Source: UBA2821 sp902763335 (GTDB lineage Bacteria > Bacillota > Clostridia > Lachnospirales > Lachnospiraceae). Taken from it: 64,000 nucleotides of DNA. The notes beneath the pieces were generated by a model that did not search any database, had not been told where the DNA came from, and saw only the letters and a program-made list of their open reading frames with translations. Positions 25,848 through 34,301 of this stretch are shown here, one piece after another. Made by a program: the position numbers and the translations under genes. Numbering within the stretch: position 1 is the stretch's first letter; each line of letters opens with the position of its first letter. The stretch lies in assembly GCA_052066835.1 (NCBI GenBank), contig JBQHRJ010000015.1; one strand, written 5' to 3'.

Positions 25848-26525
25848 TTATTCATCATCGGCTTCTTCTTTGGTAGAGACGATATGAATTCTTGTCAGCG
25901 AAGAATTCTTCTTTGCACCAGTCGATTTTTTTTGTTTCGCCATCTGTGAAGAAAAATCAGAGAAATAGCTGTCAGAGTAATAATCTAACATTTCTCTTTT
26001 CCATGTATCGTAGCTTTCTTTGCTTAACTTACCGCTTTGCAGAGCAGTAAGTTTGTTCATCCAGTTTTCCATAAAGAGACAGAAATCTGCATTGTATGTT
26101 CCGTCACCCTTGCCGTCAACTATAAGAGCGGAAGTCCACTCGGGATTTTCAGGTGGTTTAGTGCAGGAAAGCTGAAATGAAATATCTTTCAGTTCCGTCA
26201 TAGTAAATAGTGCGCTGATAACATCCGATAGATTGTGAAAGCGATAAGAAGAAATCTCTTCTTTCGTTACAATGCCTATTTTATCAGTTTTTGCTTCCAA
26301 AAGTTCCTGCCATGGAATATCCAGTTCATCCGCTACCTGTTTGATTAAATCAATCTTCATGGTAATCTCACCGGATTCGTATTTCTGAATGGTACGTTCA
26401 GACTTATTTAGTCTCTGGGCGAATTCCTTCTGTGTTATCTTTAATTGTCTGCGGCGTTTTTTGATTGCATTACCGATTTCTTCTGCGGTATACATGGCAA
26501 GACGCTGGTTATCTGACATCGCCAT
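25848..26525 (-). CDS. XRE-family repressor of IME-1
   Basis: 225 residues with an N-terminal helix-turn-helix (KKRRRQLKITQKEFAQRLNKSERTIQKYESGE at ~20-55) and an uncharacterised C-terminal domain. It is divergent from the Xis-like gene across a 287-bp region with several repeats of an AATCCGTATT-like sequence, the arrangement of an immunity repressor controlling excision and transfer genes. Element B's host, IME-2, has the same module (47588-48229). Confidence 0.88.
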   Translation of the reverse strand: MAMSDNQRLAMYTAEEIGNAIKKRRRQLKITQKEFAQRLNKSERTIQKYESGEITMKIDLIKQVADELDIPWQELLEAKTDKIGIVTKEEISSYRFHNLSDVISALFTMTELKDISFQLSCTKPPENPEWTSALIVDGKGDGTYNADFCLFMENWMNKLTALQSGKLSKESYDTWKREMLDYYSDSYFSDFSSQMAKQKKSTGAKKNSSLTRIHIVSTKEEADDE

Positions 26526-26559
26526 ATTGTCACCTTCCTTATATATAATTTGTATTCAG

Positions 26560-26790
26560 TCACATTGATTCGTATTTTTGCAAAAAAATGAGAAATCCGT
26601 ACTGAAAAGTAACTGAATTATTATGTTATGAATACTATATCACGAACCAAAACGAATTGCAAGTGCGTATTTTTGAAAAAAACTATTGACATATTCGGAA
26701 AGGTGTATTATGATTAAACACGAATTAGAAATACGGATTAAATAACGAATTGTTTATCAAAGGTTATAAATCCGTATTGGTAATACAAAT
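26560..26790. promoter_or_regulatory. Operator/promoter region of IME-1
   Basis: Contains TTGACA (26686-26691), 17 bp, TATGAT (26709-26714) facing the Xis-like gene. Repeats related to (A)ATCCGTATT occur around 26567, 26594, 26664, 26726 (inverted) and 26769. These are likely binding sites for the divergent XRE protein. Confidence 0.7.
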
Positions 26791-26812
26791 TTAAGATGGA
26801 AGGAGGAGTTCT

Positions 26813-27091
26813 ATGATAAGCACGAAAGATGCATTTATTGATGCAAAGGAAGTCAGTCAGGTGCTTGGGGTGGGAATGACAAAAGCATACGAAGTTGTCA
26901 AAAAGTATAATGCGGAACTGGACGCAATGGGATATTACACCATGCGTGGCAAGTGTCCCCGTAAATACTTTGAGCAGAAGATTTACGGATATGCAGATTG
27001 TTATAATCCAGCCGATGATCTGACACAAAAAGTCAGTATGGTAGCTGAGCAATCAGATTATCAGACAAATGAAAAAGTCCCATCCAAATAG
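26813..27091 (+). CDS. Xis-like small DNA-binding protein of IME-1
   Basis: 92 residues with an N-terminal helix-turn-helix of the excisionase/MerR-like type (AKEVSQVLGVGMTKAYEVVKKYNAELDAMG) and a conserved basic-aromatic part (CPRKYFEQKIYG). A similar 65-residue protein lies directly before the integrase of IME-2 (48598-48795). Likely an excision factor or transcription regulator. AAGGAGG precedes the ATG. Confidence 0.75.
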   Translation: MISTKDAFIDAKEVSQVLGVGMTKAYEVVKKYNAELDAMGYYTMRGKCPRKYFEQKIYGYADCYNPADDLTQKVSMVAEQSDYQTNEKVPSK

Positions 27092-27101
27092 GAAAGGACT
27101 T

Positions 27102-27172
27102 GATTGCAAAGCCAATGCCTTGCTATGTATCTCGCAAATACATTATAGCAAATGGTTTTGGCTCCTGCAATC
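27102..27172. other. Long foldback between Xis-like and parM genes
   Basis: Nested complementary arms gattgca/tgcaatc, gccaa/ttggc and ttgctat/atagcaa give a ~30-bp interrupted stem in a 71-base stretch. It is too long and too free of a terminal T-run for a simple terminator. It may be a structured RNA, a single-strand origin or a regulatory leader for parMR. Confidence 0.6.
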
Positions 27173-27271
27173 AGAATTGTAACATGAAAACTAAAAGAGA
27201 ATCAGACAGGAGGATAAATCCTCTGCTCGTCTGAAGACTCGCATTTTGTTACACAAAACAAGGAGGATTGT

Positions 27272-28222
27272 ATGTATTTAGAAGAACAGCAGATTTTATT
27301 GTGTGGTATCGACCATGGATTTTCCACCATGAAAACGGCACATTTCGTATTTGAAAATGGTGTGAAGGAGCTGGGTGGAGAAGCTACCCTGACCACAAAT
27401 ACCATGATGTTCAATGACAGGTATTATAAGGTTGGCGAGGGAAGGCTGCCGCTGAAAGATACCAAGGTGGAGGATGAGGATTATTTCTTATTAACGCTGG
27501 CAGCCATTGCAAAGGAAATGGACTATTACCAGTTATCCGATGCAGATGTATGTATCGCTGCGGGGTTACCATTTACGAGATTTGGTCAGGAAAAGGTAGC
27601 ATTTAAGGAGTATCTGAATCCGGGAAGCGTAGATTTTCAGTACAATGGCAAGGCATATCATATTGAATGCAAAGAGGTGTTTCTTTATCCGCAGTGTTAT
27701 GCCGCAGTTGCAGACAGGTTAGGAAAACTTCCAGCGGAGCTTTTGATAGTAGATATTGGAAGCAAGACAGTTGATATCATTCATACAAGAAAGCATGTAC
27801 CGGTGGAAAGTGACTGTATCACTATTCCATCCGCACTGATACAGTGTATGGCAAATATCAATAATGTGGTTTATAGAAAGACGAATCGCACTCTGACGGA
27901 GGAACAGATACAGCAGGTGATGATGTATGGAAATGCTCCATATTCAGATAAGATGGTCCAGATAGTAAAAGAGGAGCTGGCAGTTTTTGCAAGAGGAATT
28001 GAAGCTACTCTGAAGGAACACGGATTTGATCCGGAAATGACACCTGTTGTATATGTGGGTGGCGGTGCAACTGTGATGAAGCGATTTGGTTCCGTCTTTG
28101 GCAGACACATCATGCACATTGAAGATGTTAAGGCAAATGCACTTGGATACGAATATCTGGCATATCAGCAGATGAAACGAAAAATGCAGCAGGTAGCGGA
28201 CTGGAGGCAGTATGGCAAATGA
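27272..28222 (+). CDS. parM: ParM/StbA-like actin-fold segregation ATPase
   Basis: 316 residues with actin-fold nucleotide motifs: phosphate 1 GIDHGFSTMKTA, phosphate 2 LLIVDIGSKTVDII and adenosine motif VVYVGGGATVM. ParM forms filaments that push plasmid copies apart in type II partition. It overlaps the next gene by 11 bases, and iterons follow that gene, giving a parM-parR-parC set. Partition genes imply that the excised IME spends time as a replicating or segregating circle. Confidence 0.88.
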   Translation: MYLEEQQILLCGIDHGFSTMKTAHFVFENGVKELGGEATLTTNTMMFNDRYYKVGEGRLPLKDTKVEDEDYFLLTLAAIAKEMDYYQLSDADVCIAAGLPFTRFGQEKVAFKEYLNPGSVDFQYNGKAYHIECKEVFLYPQCYAAVADRLGKLPAELLIVDIGSKTVDIIHTRKHVPVESDCITIPSALIQCMANINNVVYRKTNRTLTEEQIQQVMMYGNAPYSDKMVQIVKEELAVFARGIEATLKEHGFDPEMTPVVYVGGGATVMKRFGSVFGRHIMHIEDVKANALGYEYLAYQQMKRKMQQVADWRQYGK

Positions 28223-28706
28223 AGACAGTGTGACAGTCAGCTTCCGTCTTAACCTTAACAGAGAAGAGGACTGGGAAATCCATAGGTATCTTGAGGATGA
28301 AACAGCGATGTTCTGCTTTGGAGATAAGAGCAAGTTTATCAAAAAAGCATTGATAAGGACAATTCGTGGTATAAAGCAGGAAACTGAGGAAGAACATCTT
28401 GTGCAGGAAATGAACACGCAGAGGTTATCTCTACAGGCTGCCATGTCAGAAGAAACTGACCGGATTATCAGTGCAGTGAGGCTGATTATAAAGGATGAAG
28501 CAGAAAAACTTGCCGGAGCAGGAGTGATTCGGGAAAATCAGATGGTTTCCAGGGTATCCGAGGCGAAGGTGGAAACAAACTCAGAATCAGAAGCAGTTTC
28601 AGAAACAGAAGTTGTAATGGAATCAGTCCCATGCTTCGGGGAGATTCCGGAGGCATCTGATGAGGATGTTTCAGATGATATCATGGCTTTTCTAGATGAG
28701 TTGTAG
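28212..28706 (+). CDS. parR: ParR-like centromere-binding protein
   Basis: 164 residues. The N-terminus VTVSFRLNLNREEDWEIHRYLED is a ribbon-helix-helix-like segment; the C-terminal part is acidic and probably disordered. Translationally coupled to parM and followed directly by iterons, as expected of the adaptor between the ParM filament and parC. Assignment rests mainly on context. Confidence 0.7.
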   Translation: MANEDSVTVSFRLNLNREEDWEIHRYLEDETAMFCFGDKSKFIKKALIRTIRGIKQETEEEHLVQEMNTQRLSLQAAMSEETDRIISAVRLIIKDEAEKLAGAGVIRENQMVSRVSEAKVETNSESEAVSETEVVMESVPCFGEIPEASDEDVSDDIMAFLDEL

Positions 28707-28754
28707 GGCAGGTTTGTCTGAATTATATCGCCCGGTATTATAAGAGTATTATGA

Positions 28755-28850
28755 TAATACCGGGTGTAATACAGATTTATTTAGCGTAATACCGATGGCA
28801 ATACAGGATTATTTGTCGTAATACCAACAGTAATACAGACATTGTCCTGT
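28755..28850 (+). repeat. Three 32-bp iterons, probable parC centromere
   Basis: Each unit has TAATACC, then (T/C)AATACAG 12 bp later, then ~20 bp to the next. The hexamer TAATAC or CAATAC starts at 28755, 28767, 28787, 28799, 28819 and 28831, a strict 12/20 alternation. Inverted copies flank at 28735 and 28861. They probably bind the ParR-like protein; a replication-origin role is the alternative. Confidence 0.8.
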
Positions 28851-28874
28851 AGTGCAGGGGGTATTACAGATAAC

Positions 28875-28958
28875 TGCCCCCGCAGGGGCATATATAGAGG
28901 GTTTTAGGGGGAAATATCATCCCCCTAACCAGATTTTGTGAAACGCATTGCGTTTTAC
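28875..28958. other. oriT: oriT-like hairpin cluster of IME-1
   Basis: Three inverted repeats stand in a row: tgcccc/ggggca (28875-28890), ttaggggg/ccccctaa (28904-28928) and gtgaaacgc/gcgttttac (28938-28958). They lie immediately before mobC and the MOBP relaxase, the usual place of oriT. The nic site is not identified. Confidence 0.6.
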
Positions 28959-29007
28959 GTATCTGGCAAATTCTCTACACACACAGTTAGAAAAAGGAGG
29001 GATTTTT

Positions 29008-29346
29008 ATAGGAAGAGGACAATTAATAGAACCAAGGAAGAATTTTACTATCCGTTTATCGGACGAGGAGCGTGAGCAGGCGGAGCATGATGCCAAAACC
29101 AATGGTATGAAGTTATCGGATTATATAAGGCACCTGATTCTTCATGGTGGGAAGGTGGATACGTCGTTTGCACATGACAGGCGGGATTTGATTAATCAAC
29201 TTTCCGGTCTTTGTAACAATTATAATCAGATGACAAGAGTTGCCAATGGCTGCGGATATGTATTTGACAGCACTATGAAAACCGGAAATCAGCTGATATT
29301 ACAGATAAAGGATTTGATGCAGGAGGTGGTTTATGGATGGCAATAA
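29008..29346 (+). CDS. mobC: MobC-like relaxosome protein of IME-1
   Basis: Ribbon-helix-helix protein (KNFTIRLSDEEREQAEHDAKTNGMKLSDYIRHLIL) typical of relaxase accessory proteins. The strong AAAAAGGAGGG at 28991-29001 points to an ATA codon (29008) or ATT (29002) as start; no ATG, GTG or TTG lies at a proper distance. The next upstream TTG (28948) would put the protein start inside an oriT hairpin. The 3' end overlaps the relaxase gene by 10 bases. Confidence 0.8.
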   Translation: MGRGQLIEPRKNFTIRLSDEEREQAEHDAKTNGMKLSDYIRHLILHGGKVDTSFAHDRRDLINQLSGLCNNYNQMTRVANGCGYVFDSTMKTGNQLILQIKDLMQEVVYGWQ

Positions 29347-31370
29347 CCAAGATGATGCATATGAAAGCAAGCAGTAAGGCACGAATTGACATTCATCTGG
29401 AACATGCCATCAATTATATTCTGCAACCGAAAAAACTGGGTGAGGCACATCTGGCGGGCGGTATTAACTGCCTGCCGGAGATGGCTTATACACAGATGAA
29501 GGCAACCAAGCAGATGTTTGGCAAGCCAGGAGGACGGCAGGGATATCATTTTGTGATTTCCCTGAAACCTGGGGAAGGTACACCAGCGATTATGTATGAT
29601 ATCGCTATGCGATTTGCAAAGGAAGCCTTTCACGGAGAGTATGAAGCGGTAGTAGCTGTTCATACAGATCGTAATCATCTTCATGCCCATATTGTCATAA
29701 ACAGTGTAAATATGGTAACGGGATATAAGTTCCAGTGCCATAATGGAGACTGGAAATACAGATTTCAGCCTATTACCAACAAACTCTGTGAAGAATATGG
29801 ACTTCATATCACTCCGGCTGAATACAGCCAAGAACCTAAAAATATGGCAAGACCGCAATGGGAACGTGAACAGGTATTTTCCAAATGGATAGAGCAGGAT
29901 GCCAGATTCTGTGCCGTTAATGCAGAAAGTATGGAGCATTTTATATTTCTTTTGGAGAAGGCTGGCTTTGAAGTAAAGCAGGAAAAGCATATCGCTGTGA
30001 AAGTGCCGGGGATGAAGCGATTTAAGAGACTGGATACTATTTCGGATGATTTTGGAAGGGAGAATCTGGAAGTGTTATTTAAGTATGGGGAACCGGAATT
30101 GATAGCACCGATTGCTCATACAACTTCATTACCTGTAGTAAGAAAAGCGAGTTTATCCCCATATCAGAAAAAGTGTTACACGAGGATGTATCGCCTGCGA
30201 CTGGCAGAGAAAAAGCGATTTTCCTATGGCTCGGCTTATCTGTATGAGCAGATACAGAAAATGCATGAATTGCAGGAGGAGTATCTGGTAGTTGTAAAGT
30301 ATGATATTAGGTCTTTTGCGGATTTATATAGGTTAAAGCAGAGATTACAGCATGCGGATGATGAACTGTGCAAGACACAGAAAGAGATGTATCGGGACAG
30401 GGCAGTTTGGAAAAGGTCATGCAAGACAGAGGAGGATGTGTCTGCCTTTGAAGCATCTGAGGATGACTACCGGGAAAGGCTGGAGCAATTGAAACTTCAA
30501 AAGAAGGATATCCGGGATAAGCTAAAAGCGGTAGTCAGATGCCTTGAACGGGATGGAAGTCTCAAAGAGGCGGAATTGGAACTTCGCATACCAGTTGATG
30601 AACTGGATGATATCACAGAGATGTATAAGGTGGAAGTGCCGGAGAATCCGTATCGGGTGCAGGAAGTGGAAATGACTGGAGCGTCTGTTGCGGAAATGGA
30701 TATGGAAGAAACCTGTAAGGGGGAAGATGTAGCTGAAGCAGTTTCCGAGAATGTTATGACAGAATGTTTGGACGCAAGCGGAACTGAACTGTTAGAAGGA
30801 GGGAAAAACGAGTCTACAGACATTGTAAAGACTAGTGAAGAGGCACCTTTTGGAGAATTGGATGCAACGACATCTGATGTGGATAAAAAGGATGAGCTTC
30901 CATCTGACAAGGATGATTATATGCAACTCAGTGTGGCAGAAAAGGTGCGTTGCTATGGCTGTGATATGAATGATATAGAAAATGCATTTGATGTGGTCAA
31001 GTCATATTTTGAATCAGTTGGCATAAATGCAGGCTTTGATGAAATCTATGAGGAAGCGAAGCTTTTGGCAGATTATAGTGCGAGAGTGGAAACTGAGCAT
31101 CTGATTAACCAGAAGGTTGAGCAAATCCTGCAGAGAATGGATGTGTGGGGTGTCAATCCAGAGCAACTAATCAGGTATCCGGAGTATGTTTTATCAGAGG
31201 TGTTTGATTTGACAGATGTGGATTATTATACCGGAATTAAGGTGTTTGGCGCTGTGCTGGATAGGAAAGGTGTGCATCTGGGGCAACAGGAGAAGTATGA
31301 ATTGTTCGAGAAGATTTATGAGGAGGGAATGAGAGAGAAGAATCAGGATAATGTAAAAGGTGGAAGATAG
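29337..31370 (+). CDS. MOBP-type relaxase of IME-1
   Basis: 677 residues. The N-terminal relaxase domain (1-~220) carries a Tyr in HAINYILQPKK and the metal-binding HTDRNHLHAHIVINSVN signature. The C-terminal half is acidic with coiled-coil segments (~330-400) and an unannotated helical end. The enzyme nicks oriT and pilots the strand into a recipient through a type IV system that must come from elsewhere. Similar to relaxases of Tn1549-like clostridial elements. A terminator follows immediately. Confidence 0.92.
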   Translation: MAITKMMHMKASSKARIDIHLEHAINYILQPKKLGEAHLAGGINCLPEMAYTQMKATKQMFGKPGGRQGYHFVISLKPGEGTPAIMYDIAMRFAKEAFHGEYEAVVAVHTDRNHLHAHIVINSVNMVTGYKFQCHNGDWKYRFQPITNKLCEEYGLHITPAEYSQEPKNMARPQWEREQVFSKWIEQDARFCAVNAESMEHFIFLLEKAGFEVKQEKHIAVKVPGMKRFKRLDTISDDFGRENLEVLFKYGEPELIAPIAHTTSLPVVRKASLSPYQKKCYTRMYRLRLAEKKRFSYGSAYLYEQIQKMHELQEEYLVVVKYDIRSFADLYRLKQRLQHADDELCKTQKEMYRDRAVWKRSCKTEEDVSAFEASEDDYRERLEQLKLQKKDIRDKLKAVVRCLERDGSLKEAELELRIPVDELDDITEMYKVEVPENPYRVQEVEMTGASVAEMDMEETCKGEDVAEAVSENVMTECLDASGTELLEGGKNESTDIVKTSEEAPFGELDATTSDVDKKDELPSDKDDYMQLSVAEKVRCYGCDMNDIENAFDVVKSYFESVGINAGFDEIYEEAKLLADYSARVETEHLINQKVEQILQRMDVWGVNPEQLIRYPEYVLSEVFDLTDVDYYTGIKVFGAVLDRKGVHLGQQEKYELFEKIYEEGMREKNQDNVKGGR

Positions 31371-31374
31371 GATG

Positions 31375-31406
31375 AAGGGCATCGTGGCAGAGGTTGCGAT
31401 GCCCTT
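31375..31406 (+). terminator. Terminator after IME-1 relaxase
   Basis: aagggcatcg and cgatgccctt form a 10-bp stem followed by gatttt. It separates the transfer module from the defence island. Confidence 0.8.
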
Positions 31407-31493
31407 GATTTTGCGAGTATTATATGGGTGGAAATGTAAAAAAGTAATAGCTATTAAATACTACTAAATCATATTTAAAACGATAAAATTATG

Positions 31494-31522
31494 TTGAGAA
31501 ATAAAGGAAGATGTATTATAAT
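31494..31522 (+). promoter_or_regulatory. Promoter of the restriction-modification operon
   Basis: TTGAGA, 17-bp spacer, TATAAT, 50 bp before the first HTH gene of the LlaJI-like operon. Confidence 0.75.
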
Positions 31523-31572
31523 GAGATAAATTAGGGTAGCTATGCTTAATTTGATAAAAGCGGAGGAAAAAT

Positions 31573-31758
31573 ATGTCAGAAATAAATGAAAAATGGTCTA
31601 GCTTAGAAGAGACGGCAGAATACTTAGGTGTAACAAAGGATACGATTAGAAGCTGGATTAAAAAAACGGATATACCAGCCCATAAAGTAGGACGACTTTG
31701 GAAATTTAAATTTTCAGAGGTGGATGAATGGGTTAAAAGTGGAAAGAGTGCATTGTAG
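31573..31758 (+). CDS. Small helix-turn-helix protein, possible R-M controller
   Basis: 61 residues; almost entirely an excisionase-family winged helix (WSSLEETAEYLGVTKDTIRSWIKKTDIPAHKVGRLWKFKFSEVDEWV). GCGGAGG precedes the ATG. First gene of the restriction-modification operon, so it may time methyltransferase and nuclease expression. It could instead be a leftover Xis-type protein. Confidence 0.75.
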   Translation: MSEINEKWSSLEETAEYLGVTKDTIRSWIKKTDIPAHKVGRLWKFKFSEVDEWVKSGKSAL

Positions 31759-31771
31759 TATGGAGGATTTT

Positions 31772-32041
31772 ATGAAAGAGAATATTGTTTATGCTCCGAC
31801 AAAAAATGAATTGAAAGAGGCAACCTTGAAAGTGTTAGATAAGGCAAATTGTGAGTGTACTACAAAATATATAAATGAACAGGTATCCAAGGTACTTAAA
31901 CTTTCAGATGACTATCTTTTGAAAGAAGATGAAAGTGGGGTTGGGACGGAGTATAACTATCGAATGAGGTGGATACGAACAGAATTAAGAGAAGAAGGCA
32001 AAATAAAAAATATTAAACGTGGAATATGGAGAAAAGCATAA
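31772..32041 (+). CDS. Winged-helix protein resembling the Mrr N-terminal domain
   Basis: 89 residues from ATG 31772, set by GGAGG at 31763. Sequence APTKNELKEATLKVLDK ... YNYRMRWIRTELREEGKI ... GIWR matches the Mrr_N-type winged helix often fused to restriction nucleases; here it stands alone. Its stop overlaps the methyltransferase start (TAATG). It may be a DNA-recognition or regulatory subunit of the downstream system. Confidence 0.65.
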   Translation: MKENIVYAPTKNELKEATLKVLDKANCECTTKYINEQVSKVLKLSDDYLLKEDESGVGTEYNYRMRWIRTELREEGKIKNIKRGIWRKA

Positions 32042-33261
32042 TGACTGGCGAAAAAATGATATATACTTTAAAAAAAGAAAGTTTAAAAAATATAACTAAG
32101 CATCAACTCGAAGCGTTTTTAGAAGAATTTGAGGTAGACAAGGAAGGAAATGTTTTAATTCCATATATACATAAGGGATATACTTGTAACGATAAAATGG
32201 ATTTATTTAAAAATTCAGATATTCAGGCAATTAGTTTTTTTTCGGGATGTGGGGGACTGGATATAGGAACGCAGCTAGCTGGTGTGAAAGTACTGTCTAG
32301 TTTGGATTTCTATGAGGACAGTGTTAATTCTTTGAGAAAGAATTCTTTTTTTTCACACACTGAGCATTTTTGTGAAGATATAGCAAATGTACAAGGAAAA
32401 GATTATATTGATATAATCAAGAAAAATAATCCAGGTAAATTATTATTGGTTGGGGGACCTCCGTGTCAACCGTTTTCGAAAGCTGGATATTGGGTAAAAA
32501 ATGAAAATAGAAAAGCAAACGATGATCCTAGAAATATGATAGGACCATATTTTAGATTGATTTCAGAAATTATGCCTGATGGATTCGTGTTAGAAAATGT
32601 AGAAAGTATTTTGCATCCTTCTAATAGACCAGCGGTGGATATGATTGTAAATAATATGGAGAGATTGGGATATAATTACTCTATGCTCAAAATTAATGCA
32701 GCAGACTATGGAATTCCACAAAAGAGAAAGAGAGTTTTTTTTATTGCAACTAAAAAGAAGATAAATGCGGAATTAGAGCAGACACACGGTGATGAGAAAA
32801 CTCGAAAAAAGAATGCAAAATTATTACCATATGAAAGAGTGATAGATTGGATAGGAAAATTTGATGATGCAGTATATTATGAAAATGAACAGGTTGGCAC
32901 AGAAGGAAAATGGGAACATGAATTGACTTGTATACCACCAGGAAAAAATTATATAGCTTTGTCGGAAAAGGCGGGATATCCTGAGCCTGTATTTGTAGCA
33001 GGAAAAAGATATTGGAGTTCATTATTAAAATTGCATCCTTTGCAGCCATCGTGGACAATTATTGCAAGTCCTGGACATTGGGAGGGACCATTTCATTGGA
33101 ATAATAGACGACTGTCAGTTAGAGAATGTGCTGCTATTCAGACTTTTCCGGATGATTATGTGTTCTATGGAAGTGAACGTTCTGCGAGAAAGCAAATTGG
33201 AAATGCAGTACCGCCATTATTGGCAAAAAAAATAATAGAGGAATTATGTAGGTGGATATAA
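32041..33261 (+). CDS. DNA (cytosine-5) methyltransferase 1, LlaJI-like
   Basis: C5-methyltransferase with motif I SFFSGCGGLDIGT, motif IV catalytic VGGPPCQPFS, motif VI LENV, motif VIII YGIPQKRKRVFFI and motif X QIGNAVPP. The ~65-residue N-terminal extension precedes motif I. ATG 32041 overlaps the previous stop; the ATG at 32026 is less well placed. Followed by a second, different C5 enzyme. In LlaJI two such enzymes each methylate one strand of an asymmetric site; the same is inferred here. Confidence 0.9.
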   Translation: MTGEKMIYTLKKESLKNITKHQLEAFLEEFEVDKEGNVLIPYIHKGYTCNDKMDLFKNSDIQAISFFSGCGGLDIGTQLAGVKVLSSLDFYEDSVNSLRKNSFFSHTEHFCEDIANVQGKDYIDIIKKNNPGKLLLVGGPPCQPFSKAGYWVKNENRKANDDPRNMIGPYFRLISEIMPDGFVLENVESILHPSNRPAVDMIVNNMERLGYNYSMLKINAADYGIPQKRKRVFFIATKKKINAELEQTHGDEKTRKKNAKLLPYERVIDWIGKFDDAVYYENEQVGTEGKWEHELTCIPPGKNYIALSEKAGYPEPVFVAGKRYWSSLLKLHPLQPSWTIIASPGHWEGPFHWNNRRLSVRECAAIQTFPDDYVFYGSERSARKQIGNAVPPLLAKKIIEELCRWI

Positions 33262-34301
33262 TGGATAAACCTAAAGTTGTTAGTCTTTTTTCAGGTGCAG
33301 GAGGTCTTGATATAGGATTTAGAAATGCAGGATTTCATACAGTCTTTGCATCTGATGTATGGAATATTGCATGTCAAACATTAAAAGAAAATAAAATGGC
33401 TGATGAAGTAGTGTGTGATGATGTAAGAAAAATTAATTTTGGTGAGATAAGAAAAAAATATGGAGAGATTGATTGTGTTATAGGGGGACCACCTTGTCCT
33501 CCATACAGTCAGACCCGCCACTATTTAGTTGGAAAGGCTGATGGATTTGATGATGAAAAAGCGGGGTTTGCAGTACCAGAGTATTTTCGTGCAATAGAAG
33601 AAATTAGACCTAAACTGTTTTTCTTTGAAAATGTTGATGGATTTACTTTTAAAACACATACGGAAGCTTTTGAATTTTTAAAAGAAAAAAGTAAAGAATT
33701 AGGGTATAACATCAGTTATAAAGTAGTTAATTGTGCAAACTATGGAATACCGCAAACAAGGAAAAGATTTATATGTGTTGGTGTAAGGATGGACTTTGGG
33801 GATAAGTTTACTTTTCCATTAGAAACGCATTCAGAAAATGCAAAAGTTGATGGTACATTACCTTGGGTAACATGTAGAGATGCTATTGGTGAATTTGATA
33901 ATATAACAGAAGAAGAAAAACTGCAAAGACCAGGGTCTAAGGATTATGAGTTGTTTGTGAATATTCCGCCGGGAGATAACTATTTGTATTATACAGAAAA
34001 AAGAGGATGTAAAGAACCTAAATTCAAATGGAAATCAAGATATTGGACATTTCTTTTAAAATTAAGTCCAGATAGACCTTCGTGGACATTGCAGGCAAGT
34101 TTTTCAAACAATCAAGGTCCTTTCCATTGGCGAAATAGATTTTTGAGAATTGAGGAAGCAAAGCGTATTCAAACAATTCCTGATGAATATATACTGGTTG
34201 GAGACTTTAAAGAACAATGGAGACAAATAGGAAATGCTGTACCTTCCAAGATGGCTGAAATTGTTGCAAAACGGATAAAGGAGGAATACTTCAATGAGTG
34301 A
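33261..34301 (+). CDS. DNA (cytosine-5) methyltransferase 2, LlaJI-like
   Basis: 346 residues with motif I SLFSGAGGLDIGF, motif IV GGPPCPPYS (Pro-Cys-Pro rather than Pro-Cys-Gln), motif VI FENVDGF, motif VIII YGIPQTRKRFICVG and motif X QIGNAVPS. It starts in the TAATG overlap with methyltransferase 1 and overlaps the following NTPase gene by 8 bases. Its target-recognition region differs from that of enzyme 1, consistent with complementary strand specificities. Confidence 0.9.
   Translation: MDKPKVVSLFSGAGGLDIGFRNAGFHTVFASDVWNIACQTLKENKMADEVVCDDVRKINFGEIRKKYGEIDCVIGGPPCPPYSQTRHYLVGKADGFDDEKAGFAVPEYFRAIEEIRPKLFFFENVDGFTFKTHTEAFEFLKEKSKELGYNISYKVVNCANYGIPQTRKRFICVGVRMDFGDKFTFPLETHSENAKVDGTLPWVTCRDAIGEFDNITEEEKLQRPGSKDYELFVNIPPGDNYLYYTEKRGCKEPKFKWKSRYWTFLLKLSPDRPSWTLQASFSNNQGPFHWRNRFLRIEEAKRIQTIPDEYILVGDFKEQWRQIGNAVPSKMAEIVAKRIKEEYFNE

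Noticed and set aside
28720..28870. CRISPR array from the TAATAC repeats
   Set aside because: Repeats are 6-9 bp with 12/20-bp spacing and there are no cas genes; this is an iteron pattern next to parR.
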